From the NCBI GenBank assembly GCA_037042915.1, contig CM073195.1:3596001-3660000 (forward strand): a stretch of 64,000 bases of DNA, given 5' to 3'. Each line of letters opens with the position of its first letter. Position 1 is the first letter of the stretch. Positions 11,446-23,224 of the stretch are shown here, one piece after another. The stretch is from Auricularia sp. M13 (lineage: Eukaryota > Basidiomycota > Agaricomycetes > Auriculariales > Auriculariaceae). Under the pieces are notes generated by a model. That model was not told where the DNA came from, did no database searches, and saw nothing but the letters and a program-made list of their open reading frames with translations. The position numbers and the translations under genes are program-made.

Positions 11446-13048
11446 TTACAAGCCCTCATCGTACAATTTACGACACAGCGCGACATACAGCCGCTCGAGA
11501 TCGACCCTGCTGGCGAGGTCGCTCCTGCGCTTCTCCTCCTTCGGCTTGGGCTTCTGCTTCGCCTTGTCTTTGTCCTTGTCGCCGCTGCTGCTGCCGATGG
11601 GGACATGGTCCGCGATCCAGTCAAACACGCTCGACAGGCGGTCGGTCGAGCTCCGGACCTCCGCGTCCTCCTCGGACCCGTCGCGCCGCTGCGCCGCGGC
11701 GGAGTCGTGCAGCGCGTCGCGCACGCGGCGCTGCGTCTCGCCCTCCTCCTCCGCGCTCGCGCTCCGCTTCTCGCCGAACTCCTGCCGGAAGCGTTGTTGC
11801 TGTTGCTGTTTGGGCTTGAAGACGTCGAGCAGCGTCTCGACGGAGCCCGAGAGCCCGCGCGCGCCGCGCAGGTCCCAGTGGTCGCATTCCTCTAGGACGC
11901 CGAGGAACTCGCCCCAGCGTGCGGACTGAACGGACACGAGACCGTCGTTGCCGCCCTCCGAGGGCGCGCAGGCTGCGTCGAGGATGAGCTTTGGCAACCA
12001 GAGCGGGTGTAGGATCTGTGAGGAGGCGTCAGCATGCGAGGGTCGTTCTGGAGGGACTCACCGAAACGCTGCCTATTCGACCCGCAAGGGAGATGTACTT
12101 GACGCCTTCCACGTCCGGAGTCGATGGGTTGAACTGGTTCTTGAGAAAGTAGGTCGTGAGGTTGCTGTACGCAGGACTGTCGATGAGACCAAGGAGAACA
12201 GTGGTAAAGCTGCTGGGTAAGGATGCAAGCGTGGCCGCACTCAGCAAGTCGACAGCCTCTCTCTTCGCGGTCGTCGTCGGGCGCTCCAGCAACGGATTCT
12301 TGAGCGAGTACGGGAGCGACGTCGGGCGCGGGAACGGCTGGTGCGGGTGGCGCGAGGCGCCGATGCCGATGTTGGCCATGCACCAGTCCATGAACGGCGA
12401 GCCCTGGTGCGGCGTGGCGATGGTGGTGAGCGAGAGCGGGGTGTAGTCGCGCGGGCGGATGTGGGAGATGAGATGGCGGCAGTCCAGGCCGCCCATGGAG
12501 TGCGCCATGAAGTTGAGCGCCTTGCCCTGGGCGCGCTGGCGCAGGAAGCCGTCCATCGCCTCCGCGCGCGTCCTGACGCTCCCCGTCGACGGCACGGCGG
12601 TGACGAGCACGCTGGCGCCGACGGTGTTGCGCAGGACGTCGAGCACGTTGGACCAGTAATGCATTTGCAGGCGCGGGAAGGAGGACGGACCCCGGACGTC
12701 GAAGCCGTACAGGCCGTGGCAGAGCACGATGGGGTGTCGGGGGGTCCGGACGGGCGCGAAGAGCGCCGGGCTGCGCATGAGCTCGTGGATGGGCCATGAA
12801 TACGGTTCCCGGTCCTCAAACGGTTGCTGCTCGTCATCTCGGGTCGCTGGCTCGGACGCTGCTGGGCTGTCCGCCGCGCTCGGAGTCGCAGCACTCGTTG
12901 GGGCGTCGGCCGAGTCCAGAGAATGAGCGCCGGTGCCAAAGGCCACGCCCAGCCGTCGTCGCCGTGTCCGGGCGCTGGTCACGAGAAGACTGGAGAGCAG
13001 GCGGCGAATGAAATGAACAAAGGGTATACGAACGTTGACCGACACCAT
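11446..13048 (-). CDS. Triacylglycerol lipase of the mitochondrial Tgl2 type
   Basis: Two exons (13048-12062 and 12015-11446, intron 46 bp) encode about 518 residues. HPIVLCHGLYGFD is the oxyanion-hole strand typical of Tgl2-like lipases, and NFMAHSMGGLDCRHL carries the nucleophile serine in AHSMG rather than the usual GHSMG. The catalytic His lies in the second exon, probably in ECDHWDL near GLVSVQSARWGEF. The N-terminus is basic with few acids (VNVRIPFVHFIRRLLSSLL, then RTRRRRLG), suiting a mitochondrial presequence. The C-terminus adds a polar Lys/Glu-rich region not needed for catalysis. A GTG-initiated extension at 13066 was discarded in favour of the first ATG. Substrate is inferred from family. 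Confidence 0.8.
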
Positions 13049-13261
13049 AGGAAAGCATCGAAACACGTCGAGCGCCTAAACAGCCCGCCCCAGATCAATC
13101 GACACGCGCCAACTCCGACGCTTCATCCCGACTCCCATCTTCAGCATTCCCCACGCTCAAAATTTCTGTTCATACTATTAAGGAGTTGGAATTCTTACGA
13201 TGTCCAGGGATAACCGTTATAAATACGCTACGTATAATGTTACTCAAGCCAAGTGAAGGTA

Positions 13262-13344
13262 ACGTCCTTGGTGAAGTGGTTATCATGCTTGCCTTCCATT
13301 TATGTTCACAGCAAGCGGGCCGGGTTCGATTCCCGGAGGGCGTA
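13262..13344 (+). tRNA. tRNA-Gly (UCC anticodon) with an 11-nt intron
   Basis: A full cloverleaf can be folded. Acceptor stem ACGTCCT pairs with AGGGCGT (one G-U). The D-arm is GTGA/TCAT with loop AGTGGTTA. The anticodon stem CTTGC/GCAAG has loop CTTCCA...A and anticodon TCC, and the T-arm is CCGGG-TTCGATT-CCCGG. The intron lies at 13299-13309 in the usual place, one base 3' of the anticodon; the mature length is 72 nt with discriminator A at 13344. The first pair A1-U72 is unusual for tRNA-Gly, where G1-C72 is normal, so a diverged copy is possible. Confidence 0.85.
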
Positions 13345-13353
13345 TTCAGTGTC

Positions 13354-13358
13354 TTTTT
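13354..13358 (+). terminator. RNA polymerase III terminator of the tRNA gene
   Basis: A run of five T residues starts 10 bp after the tRNA discriminator base, the normal position for pol III termination. Confidence 0.6.
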
Positions 13359-13538
13359 CTCTGACCGCCTAACTAATCAGCCAGCCTCAATCGTGTGGAA
13401 ATAATAAAGAGCACATCCTAAACAACGAGCTCCTCTGGAAGTTATCAATCCACAATTTGGGATGAATCGAAGCATCTTACGCCTATACTGTATGCGATTA
13501 CATTATAACATTGGTGACAAGTAATTAAGGACGTGCGC

Positions 13539-14803
13539 TCAATATCCATGGCGAGTCAGCCAGGACTGGAGAGTGGCATAAAACGCAGGCGCCGACAAGT
13601 GGTAGTTCAGCGAGTGCCCAGTGAAAGGGACGACCGCTGAAAATGCCGAGCTCAGCATGTGGAGACGCCCTCGGACAAGCACACGGCTTACCAAACTCGA
13701 CGGACTTCGCAGCGGGGTAGAACTGCCCCTCCGCCGCGAGATTCGCACACCCCGGCTGCGTGCAGAAGATGATGTCGCCGTCACCGTTGATCGTAAACAC
13801 GTCGCCGGTGAACTGGGGCGCGGTCGTGACGGGCACGCCGAGCGTGAGGACTTCGCCTGTAGTAGTTGTGTCCTTGTGCGCCTCGTCGAACGCCGCGGCG
13901 GCGGGGTCGAACGAGCCCGGGGGCCCGTAGAACCCCGCGATGCGGCCCGTCTCGTTCGCCGTGGTGATGTAGTCCGGCGGGAGGTCGCCAAAGCGCGCGG
14001 GGTCGATCTCGCGCGCGGGGCCCAGCCCGACTATGCCGGTGACTTCACCGGTGTTGGAGAGGTCGTGTGAGTACTGATGGACGCCGGTGAGAACACATCC
14101 TTGTTAGAGTTTGAGAGTAACAGAGGTAATATATGCTCACTCCGGTGAAGACCGCGGCATCGACCAAGTCCGGCTGGTCGATGATGACGCCGTTCAGCAG
14201 GATGCTCCCATACGAGTGACCAATGTAGACGACAGTCCCGAAGGCACGCGTCGCCCCGGGGATGCTGCCCGAGCGCGCGGCCGTGATGATGGACTCGAGG
14301 ATGGCAGCGTCAAAGGGCGTCTGGAGGACGGCGAGCGGATCGGGGTGATCGCTCTCGCCATAACCTTTGCCACAGCGTCATTGTCAGATTTAAAGAGAGG
14401 CAGTGTGAGGACAGCTAAACATTGAACACTGCGTACCCAAGCGCGCCATGTTGAGCGTGGCATAGCCCTGCGCGGCCGCGAAGCGCACGTAGCTGTACAT
14501 CTCGGGCTCGAAGTCGGTGTCCCAGTACTGCGTGTTGTACGTGATGCCGTGCACGAGGATCTGGATGGTGTCCTCGCGCGAGTCCACCTGCACCGTCGGC
14601 TCGCAGTAGCGCAGCTGGACGCCGAATGTTCCCGAGGTTGGCACCGTCGCGTTCGGGGGCAGCGTGCCAGAGCTGAGGTCGAAGTTCGTTGCAGACGCAG
14701 TGAACTGAGCGATGGAGTCCGTGCAGTGAGGTGCTGCCAAAGTACCCAGCGGCTTCGCAAGAGAGACTGCGACGAACGAGGCGAGGGATACGAGTTTCAG
14801 CAT
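13539..14803 (-). CDS. Secreted alpha/beta hydrolase, four exons
   Basis: Exons 14803-14437, 14364-14141, 14073-13692 and 13636-13539 join in frame (introns 72, 67 and 55 bp) to give 356 residues. MLKLVSLASFVAVSLAKPLG is a signal peptide. IQILVHGITYNTQYWD is the oxyanion strand, VYIGHSYGSILLNGV carries the nucleophile Ser in GHSYG, GDGDIIFC supplies a candidate acid, and FTGHSLNYH near the C-terminus the catalytic His. All parts of the triad are present, so the gene should be functional. Substrate cannot be predicted; fungal relatives are annotated only as alpha/beta hydrolases. A truncated relative lies at 4216-4443 on the other strand. Confidence 0.8.
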
Positions 14804-16316
14804 GGTCGAACAACTGCTGCTGAAAAAGCCACTTGCCTTGGGTCCTTTTTATATTTTCAAAGCAGGCGCGGCTGTTTATGCGGAGGACCGGGGTTGAAGT
14901 CAGCAGCGATGCAGTGTGCCACCCTCGATGGCCGTACCTTTGCCACGTGCGTAGCCGGATCATATATTGTTAGTGAAGATTTCTATGAATGCGCCCTCAA
15001 ACCAACCAGCCAGCTCGGACACGTCTGTTTGGCCTGAAGATGAGTAAGGCACTTCGAGTCGAAGAGGCGCCTAGCAATATCGCTGGAACACGCTTCTAAC
15101 GACGCAACATCCGCATCGCGATAGCGGAAATGCGCCCCCTTGTAATGAGTCGAACAAGGAATGTATGCATCGTGAGAATGCTGCCACTAGAGATTGCATG
15201 GCGCAACAGCACGCGCTCGCGAAATAAGAAAGGTGTCATAGTTCCTGACTGAAGAGCGAAGAAGGGGCACGACAGGCCGGCGGCAATGCAACAAGGGAGC
15301 AATGTTGAGAGCCCCAGTACCAGGTTTGTCAGGCCTGTGAACCTCGCCAACTTGTTCGCATGCGTAATGGTTGCATCAGCGGGCGCCCGACCCCGGATCG
15401 CCAACCATGCCTTCATTCATAAAAAACAAGCGCCGCCGTTTGATTTTTTTGAAAGCACCTTGCAAGACCGGAGCGCCCAGAGACGACCGCAGTTGCTGAG
15501 TTGGCGAGGTACGACAATGGCTGGGCAAAGCAGCGACGTAAGATCCCTCCCAGCAGTAATAGAGCACCAGAAAATGGCAGTGAGCCATGCGAAAGCCTGA
15601 GAACAGAGCGCGGCATCGAATGCAGGGAATCCGTTTACGGCGTCAGTGGTAGAGATGGAACACCAGTCCGCTGGAAGGACCACAACATTTTCTGGCGCCC
15701 GAATGACGAGCCTGCATGCGCAGTGCCACCAATCCGCGTCGGTAGGGAGGTTACTGGAATGCGTGATGCCCGTGGTCTGCCAGTGCTAACAGGTGGCGGA
15801 GAATTGCTCTGTCCAGCCAAGGCCCAAGGGTACTTCGGGTCACAAAATGAATCCCGGCCCCCAAGTTCGGACACACGAGAAGATTGCGCAGCGCGGCAAG
15901 CCCTGTCCGCTCGATGGTGGAATACGGTGTAAGCTGTAGAGCGGACTCCGTTTCGGAGATCCGAGCTCGAGTACCGCCTCCCGAGGTCGGACTCAGAAAG
16001 CCCATCGTCCGCTTGTTTTTGGACGAAAGGGATGGTCAGCGCGGGGACGCACCATGCAGGCCAGAATTAACTGAGGGAAAGTGAGGCACGAAGGAAAGGC
16101 GTGAAAATGGGCAGAATTTGTAATAGAGACAGCGACAGAGAGATGATGACATTCGGAAAGGCGAAGGTCCAACTCTGCCCGTAAGATCAGGCATTGTATT
16201 GTCTTACATTCGTAATCTCACCTACACCACAACCTTCGCTGATTATTCGAACTACAAGGGGGCATAGAATAGTCTAAGAGGTCTAAGTAAATCTAAACAA
16301 GCCTGATCTATAGCAT
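14804..16316. other. Intergenic, possible remnant of a membrane-protein gene on the minus strand
   Basis: Hydrophobic stretches such as AFAWLTAIFWCSITAG occur on the minus strand between 15400 and 16000 and several GT-AG pairs are possible, but no chain of exons keeps frame and no family was recognised. A decayed gene is the most I would claim. Confidence 0.3.
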
Positions 16317-18050
16317 TCATCTTATCAACAATCGTCGTATATCATCCCGCTGGGCGCTGCTCACCCCACCGCAGCTCCACAGCTGCACATTCCGTAGCCG
16401 CCGCTGACGCTGGCCGACGGCGGCGACGAGCGCCTCGCCGTCCATCATCGGGCAATGCTCGAACTCGACGTCCTCCAGCTCGGCCCACGCGCCCGCGCGC
16501 ACCGCGCAGACGCACGCGTTGACGGCGCCGGCGTCGACGCCGTGCACAGCGAGGTGCCGGATATTCGGCAGCGCGTGGATGAGAGCTGCGGCGGAGGGGC
16601 TGCCGCCGGTTAACTTGAGCTCGTGCGCGCTGTTGAGGACGGAGGTGAAGTTGACGGCGCCCGTGTCGAGCAGGTGCAGACGCTCTAGCGACGGGCATGG
16701 CGCGCTGAGGCTGCACGGCGCGTCTTTCGCGGCATGTTGCGCGCGGAGGGTGAGGGAGCGCAGTGTGGGTGCGCGCAGGAGGAATGCGTCGACGGCGGCG
16801 AGGAAGGACGCGGCGTCCTCGGCTGCGCCGTCCGGCTGGCGGATGTCGGCGGTGTGCAGCGCGGGGAGGACGAGCGCGTCCAGGAAGGGTGTCGCGTGGT
16901 CGATCTTGAGCGTCAGAGTTGCGACGCGCGGGAGGCGGAGGGGGAGCGTCGATGCGGGTAGCTGCAGTGATACGTCGACGAGTGAGAGCTCCTCCAAGGC
17001 AGCAGCGGCACTGCTGAGGAACGACACATCCAGTGGGCCGACGACGGCGCGGAGCGACACAACACGAAGCGCCGGCGCGCTCAGGCGCGCAACGAGCCCC
17101 TGCAGCGGCGCGTTATCCAAACTCAGCTCTTGCAGCAGAGGCGCTTCGATCGCCGGGAGTCCCAACAACGACAAGCGCGGCGCAGGGTCCGCGCGCCACT
17201 GCGAGCCAACAACCCGCAGACGCTCAAGCGTCGGCGCCGCGCGCTCCACGGCCTCGGCGAAAGCATTCCCCTCGACCGTGGCATCATGGAACACCGTCGT
17301 GACATCGAGCTCCCGCAGCGGCAGGCCCGCGCGGACGAGCTGGTCGGCGGGGACGCACGCGTGGTCGAGCACCATGCGGCGCAGCGGCGCGCCGAGGAGC
17401 ACGTCGGGCGGGACGTGCGCGGGATGCAACGGCTCGCCGTGCGGGCCGTGCAGCACCAGCGCGCGCAGCGCCGGCGCCGGCGCTGCGAGGTGCGCGAGCA
17501 CGTCCGCGAGCTGCCCGCGGTCCTTCACGCTGATCTCCAGCGCGCGGACGCGGGACAGCGCGCCGCGCAGCAGCGCCATGCCGGCCCAGTAGCTTTGCAG
17601 GTGCTGCGGCGCGCACAGCGCCGCCTGGACACGCACAAAGAGCGGCGCCGCCTTCGCGAGGTCTAGATGTCGGCGCAGCGCGCGGAGGGAGGCGGCCGTT
17701 GGCTGTGCGGGGAGAGAGAGGGACGCCCAGAGCCCCGGGGTGGCTTCTAGCGTGTTTTTCCAGAGCTTGGAGACGAGGAGGAGAGGCAGGACAGCGGAGA
17801 CGTGGCACGCGATCTCGGAGAGCAGTTCTGGCGGCAGACGCGCAATGTACGATGGTTTGGGGCATTGTTGCCTTTGTCGTTGTTGCTGCTGCTGCTGCGC
17901 GAGGAGACGTTGCAGGGCGGCGTCATAGGCGGCCAGCTGGGCGAGATAGGCGCGTTCCGCGGCGGCGCGCTCGGCTTGGAGACGCTGCAGCTGCGCCTCA
18001 AAGCTATCGGCTCCCGGTAGACTGAGGGACGGCGCTCGTGTGCGCAGCAT
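16317..18050 (-). CDS. F-box/leucine-rich-repeat protein with N-terminal coiled coil and poly-Gln
   Basis: Single exon, 577 residues. Residues about 15-60 form a coiled coil (FEAQLQRLQAERAAAERAYL) ending in a glutamine run. ARLPPELLSEIACHVSAVLPLLLVSK is the F-box, here followed by KNTLEATPGLWASLSLP. The rest is a long series of leucine-rich strands (LERLRVVG, LQELSLDN, LEELSLVDV, LRSLTLRA). It probably acts as a substrate adaptor of an SCF ubiquitin ligase. Coding GC is very high (Ala/Leu-rich), well above the neighbouring F-box genes, and it is less like the other three F-box proteins than they are to each other. Confidence 0.75.
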   Translation of the reverse strand: MLRTRAPSLSLPGADSFEAQLQRLQAERAAAERAYLAQLAAYDAALQRLLAQQQQQQRQRQQCPKPSYIARLPPELLSEIACHVSAVLPLLLVSKLWKNTLEATPGLWASLSLPAQPTAASLRALRRHLDLAKAAPLFVRVQAALCAPQHLQSYWAGMALLRGALSRVRALEISVKDRGQLADVLAHLAAPAPALRALVLHGPHGEPLHPAHVPPDVLLGAPLRRMVLDHACVPADQLVRAGLPLRELDVTTVFHDATVEGNAFAEAVERAAPTLERLRVVGSQWRADPAPRLSLLGLPAIEAPLLQELSLDNAPLQGLVARLSAPALRVVSLRAVVGPLDVSFLSSAAAALEELSLVDVSLQLPASTLPLRLPRVATLTLKIDHATPFLDALVLPALHTADIRQPDGAAEDAASFLAAVDAFLLRAPTLRSLTLRAQHAAKDAPCSLSAPCPSLERLHLLDTGAVNFTSVLNSAHELKLTGGSPSAAALIHALPNIRHLAVHGVDAGAVNACVCAVRAGAWAELEDVEFEHCPMMDGEALVAAVGQRQRRLRNVQLWSCGGVSSAQRDDIRRLLIR

Positions 18051-19396
18051 GGCGGGAGCGGGAACAGGCGCGGAGGGGGTTGGGGAGTCAAAGAGTGGGC
18101 GAAACGCGACGGCGCGCGCTATCGCGCCTTAAATACCGCGCAGGAATGATGCGGGCATGTTAAGTTATGATGTGGCCAAGCGAGGAGATTGAGATCTGTC
18201 GCTGAAAGACTGAGTCACGAAGCACCAGGCTGGCCGAAAAGCACCGACGTCGGAATGTGCGTCAGAGCACGATATCGGATATCCCGCGTTGTGCGTATCT
18301 GAACCTCCGATCGCGAACAAAGCAAGAATGGCCGCGCGCGAGTCCCATGCATTCGGAATGGTTGAGCGTCCGCATGACCCTGCCACCGAGACAGGGAGGT
18401 CGTATTTGCCTGGCAGCTGGCCAACGCAGGCTGGGCCACGGCGCGTCCTCATTCGTCCGGGACGGCACGGGTTGCGACGTGGAACGGGAAGGAGAGCGCG
18501 GCGCGCCGCTTCGGGCGGACGACGCGATTGGGCGAGCGCGTCGCCAAAAACGGCTGCGGCGGGCGGCTAACAGGAACATGGCCAGACTGCCAGATTCGAG
18601 ATTGGGGACGCTCCAGATACCAGATGAGATGGCAAGGTCTGTGGCCACCGCTCTTGGGCTACGAACAACTGAGCACAAGGCTCTCCGAGCTGGATTGGCC
18701 AATGAAGACGAAGCGATAGTTTGCCGCCGCGGGCGTCTACCGGCCAGGCCTGGAAATGCAAAAAGTGCCGTCCAGCCCGAGTCCGCGGAGGTCCATCTGC
18801 TTCGAGCTTCAGACTTTAGATCCCCTGCGTGAAGTAAAACGAGACGAGGATCTTGAGTCGACACAGACCTGAGAATCAACTGTGCAGTAAAGCAATGCGT
18901 CAGACAGGCGAGTGCTTCTCGAGCTGGACAGCAGGTTTACCAGCAAGCGCTACAGCGACCCAATGGCGTTGACGCTGTGGCCGATGGAAGCGTGAAGAGG
19001 TGAGCGACGAGTTCCAGCCGTGCAGCGAGCCCTGGGTCCGTCGGGTACGAGCTTCACAGTGAGAAGCCCGAATGCGGCCGACGGGGAGGCGACGCGCGGG
19101 CTGGAAGCCTGGATACTCGCAAGGCTAATGGCCAAAGGCTAGCTACAGAGTCCATGAGCTCAATGCGAGAAGCATCCAATGCCACAAGGCTGCACAAGGG
19201 AGAGGCTGGCCTCGAGGGCCGGTCTGATGCGCTCTTTGATGGCGAGTCTGCGCACAGCGAGAGCACAGAGGCTACGTCGCCGCCCACAGCTCTGCGATGC
19301 AGGGGAACAGAATCGCCATGAGTGAAACCGGAAAAGAAGCATCGAATTGACAGTCACGGCGTGACGGCGGTCACGTGCATCTTCTGGCTTTCAACC
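18051..19396. other. Intergenic, no gene supported
   Basis: Long open frames overlap on both strands at 18257-18879. In GC-rich DNA this is expected by chance, and neither strand shows a signal peptide, intron chain or known motif. Confidence 0.4.
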
Positions 19397-20034
19397 ATGG
19401 CGTTCCAGCAAGGGTTTGGCGTCCCGCAGCAGCCCCAGGCGCGTTATGACCGCGTTCAACATTGCGTCGGGCTCACCAGACCTTCCAGGCACCAGCAGAA
19501 ATATGTCTGAAATACCCAATGGACCTCGGTGCAACGCAGAACTTGTCGCTGGAAAACGCCGTGACGCTGCTGCGACGCGGCGTGCAGTTTGCGCAGTCCC
19601 AGGCGTTCCATTGGACCTACATTGACCGGCCAGCAGGTACCTAATTAGCCACCAATTTTTTATACATAATTTTTGTTGACCGCCAGCGCGCAGATGGCTC
19701 GCTGCACCTAGTCTTCCTGGTCCCGCAGGCGCCAGGCGTGCCGCCCGACGGGATCCGGTATCTGGAGAAGGACACGAAGGTCAGCTACCCGGGCGGGCAG
19801 GAGCTGGAGGTCGAGGTGATCGAGGCGAAGAACGGGTACATCCCGGGCCACGACCAGGTCGCGCAGCGCACGCGGCGCGTCTACCGGCTCGTGCGCGGCG
19901 GCCACCCGTCGCTGCTGCTCATCCACTACGCGCGCGGCCACCCGGCGCCGATCCCGCCGCACCTGCTGCAGATGCCCGCGCGCCAGTACCCGCTGCGCCC
20001 GGTCAACGAGCCGCCGTTCGTCCCGCTCGCGCCC

Positions 20035-20065
<31 letters not shown>

Positions 20066-20635
20066 CGCCCCAGAGGCAGCAGCACCCGAATGCTGCGCAG
20101 CTGCAGCAGCAGCAACAACAGCAGCAGCAGCTCCAGCAGCAGCGCGCTGCAGCCGCCGCCGCGATGCTGCAGCAGCAGAACCAGGACATGGAGCAGCGCG
20201 ACCGGCAGCGCTTCGTCCAGCAGATCCGCGCGCCCGAGCCCGACTTCGACTCGGGCGACGAGGCGACGGCGCACATCTCCGCGCGCTCGCTCGCGCTCAT
20301 GCGCTTCCGGCGCAACCACGAGCTGATGAACGAGGTGTTTAACAACGCTGCAAAACGTGAGTCTAACCGTCATCCGCCGCGTCTTCGCTCGCTCAGCTCT
20401 TCAGTCATCCCCGAGCCGCCGTCGTCGTTGGACCCTGCCGGCGGTTTCACAGCTGAACATATTGATGCTGCAACCGTATGTGCTCTGTCCGTCCATTGCT
20501 CACACATCTAACGCTCCGTGGCAGGCAAAATTGGAACGAGACATTGAGCAGCTCCAGGCACGAGCTGCAGCGCGCAGAGCCGGGAGGTCGCGAATCATGG
20601 ACGACATGGCTGTGGACGAAATTGCAGTCTCGTAA
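19397..20635 (+). CDS. Ssr4-like subunit of SWI/SNF and RSC chromatin remodellers
   Basis: Exons 19397-19442, 19496-19636, 19694-20356, 20405-20475 and 20525-20635 join in frame to 343 residues. The order YPMDLGATQNLSLENAV, FHWTYIDRPADGSLHLVFL, GYIPGHDQVAQRTRRVYRL and SLLLIHYARGHP matches the fungal Ssr4 N-terminal domain (formerly DUF1750). A glutamine-rich middle and a conserved PEPPSSLDPAGGF segment followed by a coiled coil AKLERDIEQLQARAAAR complete it. In fission yeast Ssr4 is shared by both remodelling complexes. The first acceptor is uncertain by three bases (19495 or 19498). The TET/JBP-like gene and PRMT3 in this window also touch chromatin, but there is no sign of co-regulation. 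Confidence 0.72.
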
Positions 20636-21021
20636 AAGTAGACGTTATGTACGTGTGTATCTTCCTGGCGGAGCACGAGTTTCGCTGGCTAACGAACGGC
20701 AGACACTGTATTCTAGTTATCTTGTTGTAGCAGGTGTTATTGACGTGCTGGGAGAAGCTGACGTTGGACTGCGATGACTCCCGTCTTGCCCTGGTGCTGC
20801 GAGCCACTCTCCGCTGCATGCAATGGTATGCCACTGGAGCATCCTATGAAACTTGGATATTGTGTCAGAGACTCAGCGCGCAGCCTTGCGGGCTCATTGC
20901 CATCCCTAGCGCTCTATCGCGGTGCCAGTGTTGGGTTTTTATTCCTACTCCTGTGGAGCTCGTACAGTGAATCATTATCGCACGCTCTCTATACCCATAC
21001 CGGATCTGCCCAGCTCTCTAT
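20636..21021. other. Convergent intergenic, no feature seen
   Basis: Lies between the 3' ends of the Ssr4-like gene and the S33 peptidase gene; presumably contains both 3' ends. Confidence 0.5.
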
Positions 21022-22822
21022 CTACTCGGCTGACGGCGCACCAAGCAACGGCAGAACATCTGGCTGACACACGGTGCCCTCCTCCGGCAGCTGCCCCGTT
21101 GTGAAATAGACTCTCACAGCCTGCGCGACACAGCTCGACAGCGATGCAATCGCGCTGTGCCCGACTGTATTCTGCACCAACAGCCTCATGCCCGCGAACC
21201 GCCCGACAACAGCTCGCGCGCCGGAGATGGGCGTGACGGGGTCGATCGCGTTTGAGATGGCCAGCGTGCCGACGCCCAACGTCGCGCTGGACAGAGGGCC
21301 GGTGTACCGCCGCTGCGCGCGGACGCGCCACGCGCCGCACGTCAGCCGCTGCCGCGCAAAGTCGAAGCGCCCCGCCCACTTGGATATCTCCGCGCCCCTG
21401 CGCACGGTCGCAATGTCCGCGGCAATCGAGCGGTTCTCCGGGGGGAAGTCCGAGCAGCCCACCCCCGCCTCCGCCTGGTTGGGCTGCAGCCACGGCGGGA
21501 GGCCCGTGCTCGGGGAGAAGTAGGCTAACTGCGAGAGAACGCTGGTGTTGCGCGTCTCGACGGCGCGGAAGCCCGCGGAGAGGAAGGGGAAGCCGTCGAG
21601 CGGGAAGTAGAGCGAGCTGAAGATGAAGCCGAGCGCGTCGTCGAGCGTGAGCACTGTTGGGCCGGAGGCGCTCTCTGGAAGGGCGATTGGACTCTGTTTG
21701 AGGCTGTCCAGGATGCGATCGACGCGCCGTGCGACGCGGCGAGCTGTCGGCTCCCATATGTCGCACTTGCTTGCGCCTGCCAGAGCGCAGTTCTCGAAGA
21801 AGGTGTCCATCACGCGGTCTGCATCCACGACGGCGTCCACGACTTCCCCCTGCTGCCACTTTACACCATCCGCCACGCCGTCCAGTGCCATGCGCCCGAT
21901 GCGGTCTGGGTAAAGAGACGCAAAGTACTGTCCAAGTGTTGTTCCATAGCTCTGTATGGACATGTCAAACCGGCGAAGGACATGGGTGATGAACTGCTCA
22001 CAATGCCGTAATACTGCAGCTTGTCTTGCCCGAGCTTCTCGACGATGTTGAGCATATCAGTGGCAACAGTAGCGCTGTCCATGAAGCGCCCAATGCCCCA
22101 GTCCTCCGCCGTGACATTCTCGCCCACATCCTGCCTCCCATTTCCCCCGAGCGCCCGCTGGCATAACTCACCAAGCACATCGTCCCTGGCCTGCGCGAGA
22201 GGAATGCTCCCGTCGCCGACGCGGAGCACTTTGACTTCCGTGATCGCCCACGCGTCCGACTCCTCCGCCGACGCGAAACACTGTGCGAGCGGCGTGCTCG
22301 CGCCCGTCCCGCGCGGGTCGAATCCTAAGACGTCGAATGTCGGCCCAAAGAGTTGCGAGAGCGTCGCCGCGTCGGACTGCACGAACTGCGTGCCAGAGCC
22401 GCCGGGTCCGCCTGGATTCGTCAGGATCGTGCCTACATTGGGACAGTGAGTAACATCCCAAGTGTAGAGTGGAGATGCCCCGGGTTCTTACCTTGGTAGT
22501 TGGCGGTGTCCGTAGCTGGCTGCATCAGCAATGCGATGGCTACGCGAGGGCCCTCGGGAGTGCTGTAGTCTAGCGGCAGACTCAGGCGCGCGCATTGTTG
22601 GCCATCAAAGCAGGGCGTCCACGAAATATTCTCTGAAGGCGTGAGCTAAGTATTCGTGACCAATGAGGAACCTGATACTGAAAGTTTTGAGAAAGACGTT
22701 ACCGAGTACCAGTCGAAGGCTTCAGCAGCCTCCGAGACCAGGCGGGCACGAGGGGCTCTCAAGCCGTACGCGGCGAGAGGCACTAAGGCAGCAGTCAGGG
22801 CGAGGCGAGGGAAGGAATGCAT
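21022..22822 (-). CDS. Secreted alpha/beta hydrolase, S33 tripeptidyl-aminopeptidase type
   Basis: Exons 22822-22703, 22645-22492, 22432-22002 and 21951-21022 join in frame to 544 residues. A signal peptide (MHSFPRLALTAALVPLAAYG) is followed by ISWTPCFDGQQCARLSLPLD, the usual start of this family. TNPGGPGGSG forms the oxyanion loop, FDPRGTG follows it, and YYGISYGTTLG places the nucleophile Ser in GISYG, created by joining exons 3 and 4. The C-terminal TAP-like domain contains ISNAIDPVTP (catalytic Asp) and NTVGHSAI (catalytic His). All catalytic elements are intact. It probably removes peptides from the N-termini of extracellular proteins; the exact specificity cannot be told. Confidence 0.82.
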
Positions 22823-23224
22823 CGCAATCCACGCCGACTCACAGTTGCTGGCCCCCAAACTTGAGGGCCGCCTGCAGTCCTTCAATCAATGGGTAGATTT
22901 CCGAGGCACCGCTTTGCGCACGATCGTCAGGTCCAAAGAAGGGGCGAGGATCGCAAATATGGCATAGCAATCAGCGCCGGGGACGATGCAGTGCTCTGAC
23001 CAGCTGCCACTGTATTAGAGAGTTTGCCGCGGCCGCTAACGGAGGCGCCGTCGTGAGGAAGTTACGGTGATGGTGCGGGCATTGAGAGGAACTGAGTTGG
23101 CAGTGGATGAGATATATTCAGCAGGTCTGGTTGAGTTAAACTAAAGCGTTCTGGTCTAGATGTGATGGCTAAGACGATAGTGAGACACAGGCTGCATCCA
23201 ATATTGAATACACACACCTTGGCC
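22823..23224. other. Intergenic, nothing recognised
   Basis: Contains the promoter of the S33 peptidase and the 3' end of the next F-box gene, both on the minus strand. No TATA box of good quality was seen. Confidence 0.45.

Noticed and set aside
13049-13066. Upstream extension of the lipase frame
   Set aside because: It begins with GTG, which is not a normal eukaryotic start; the first ATG at 13048 is used.
16519-17592. Long plus-strand frames inside the F-box/LRR gene
   Set aside because: Antisense shadow of a very GC-rich coding exon; the minus-strand product has a coherent coiled coil, F-box and leucine-rich repeats.
18257-18879. 190-205-codon frames on both strands
   Set aside because: No family match, both strands open, no start context.
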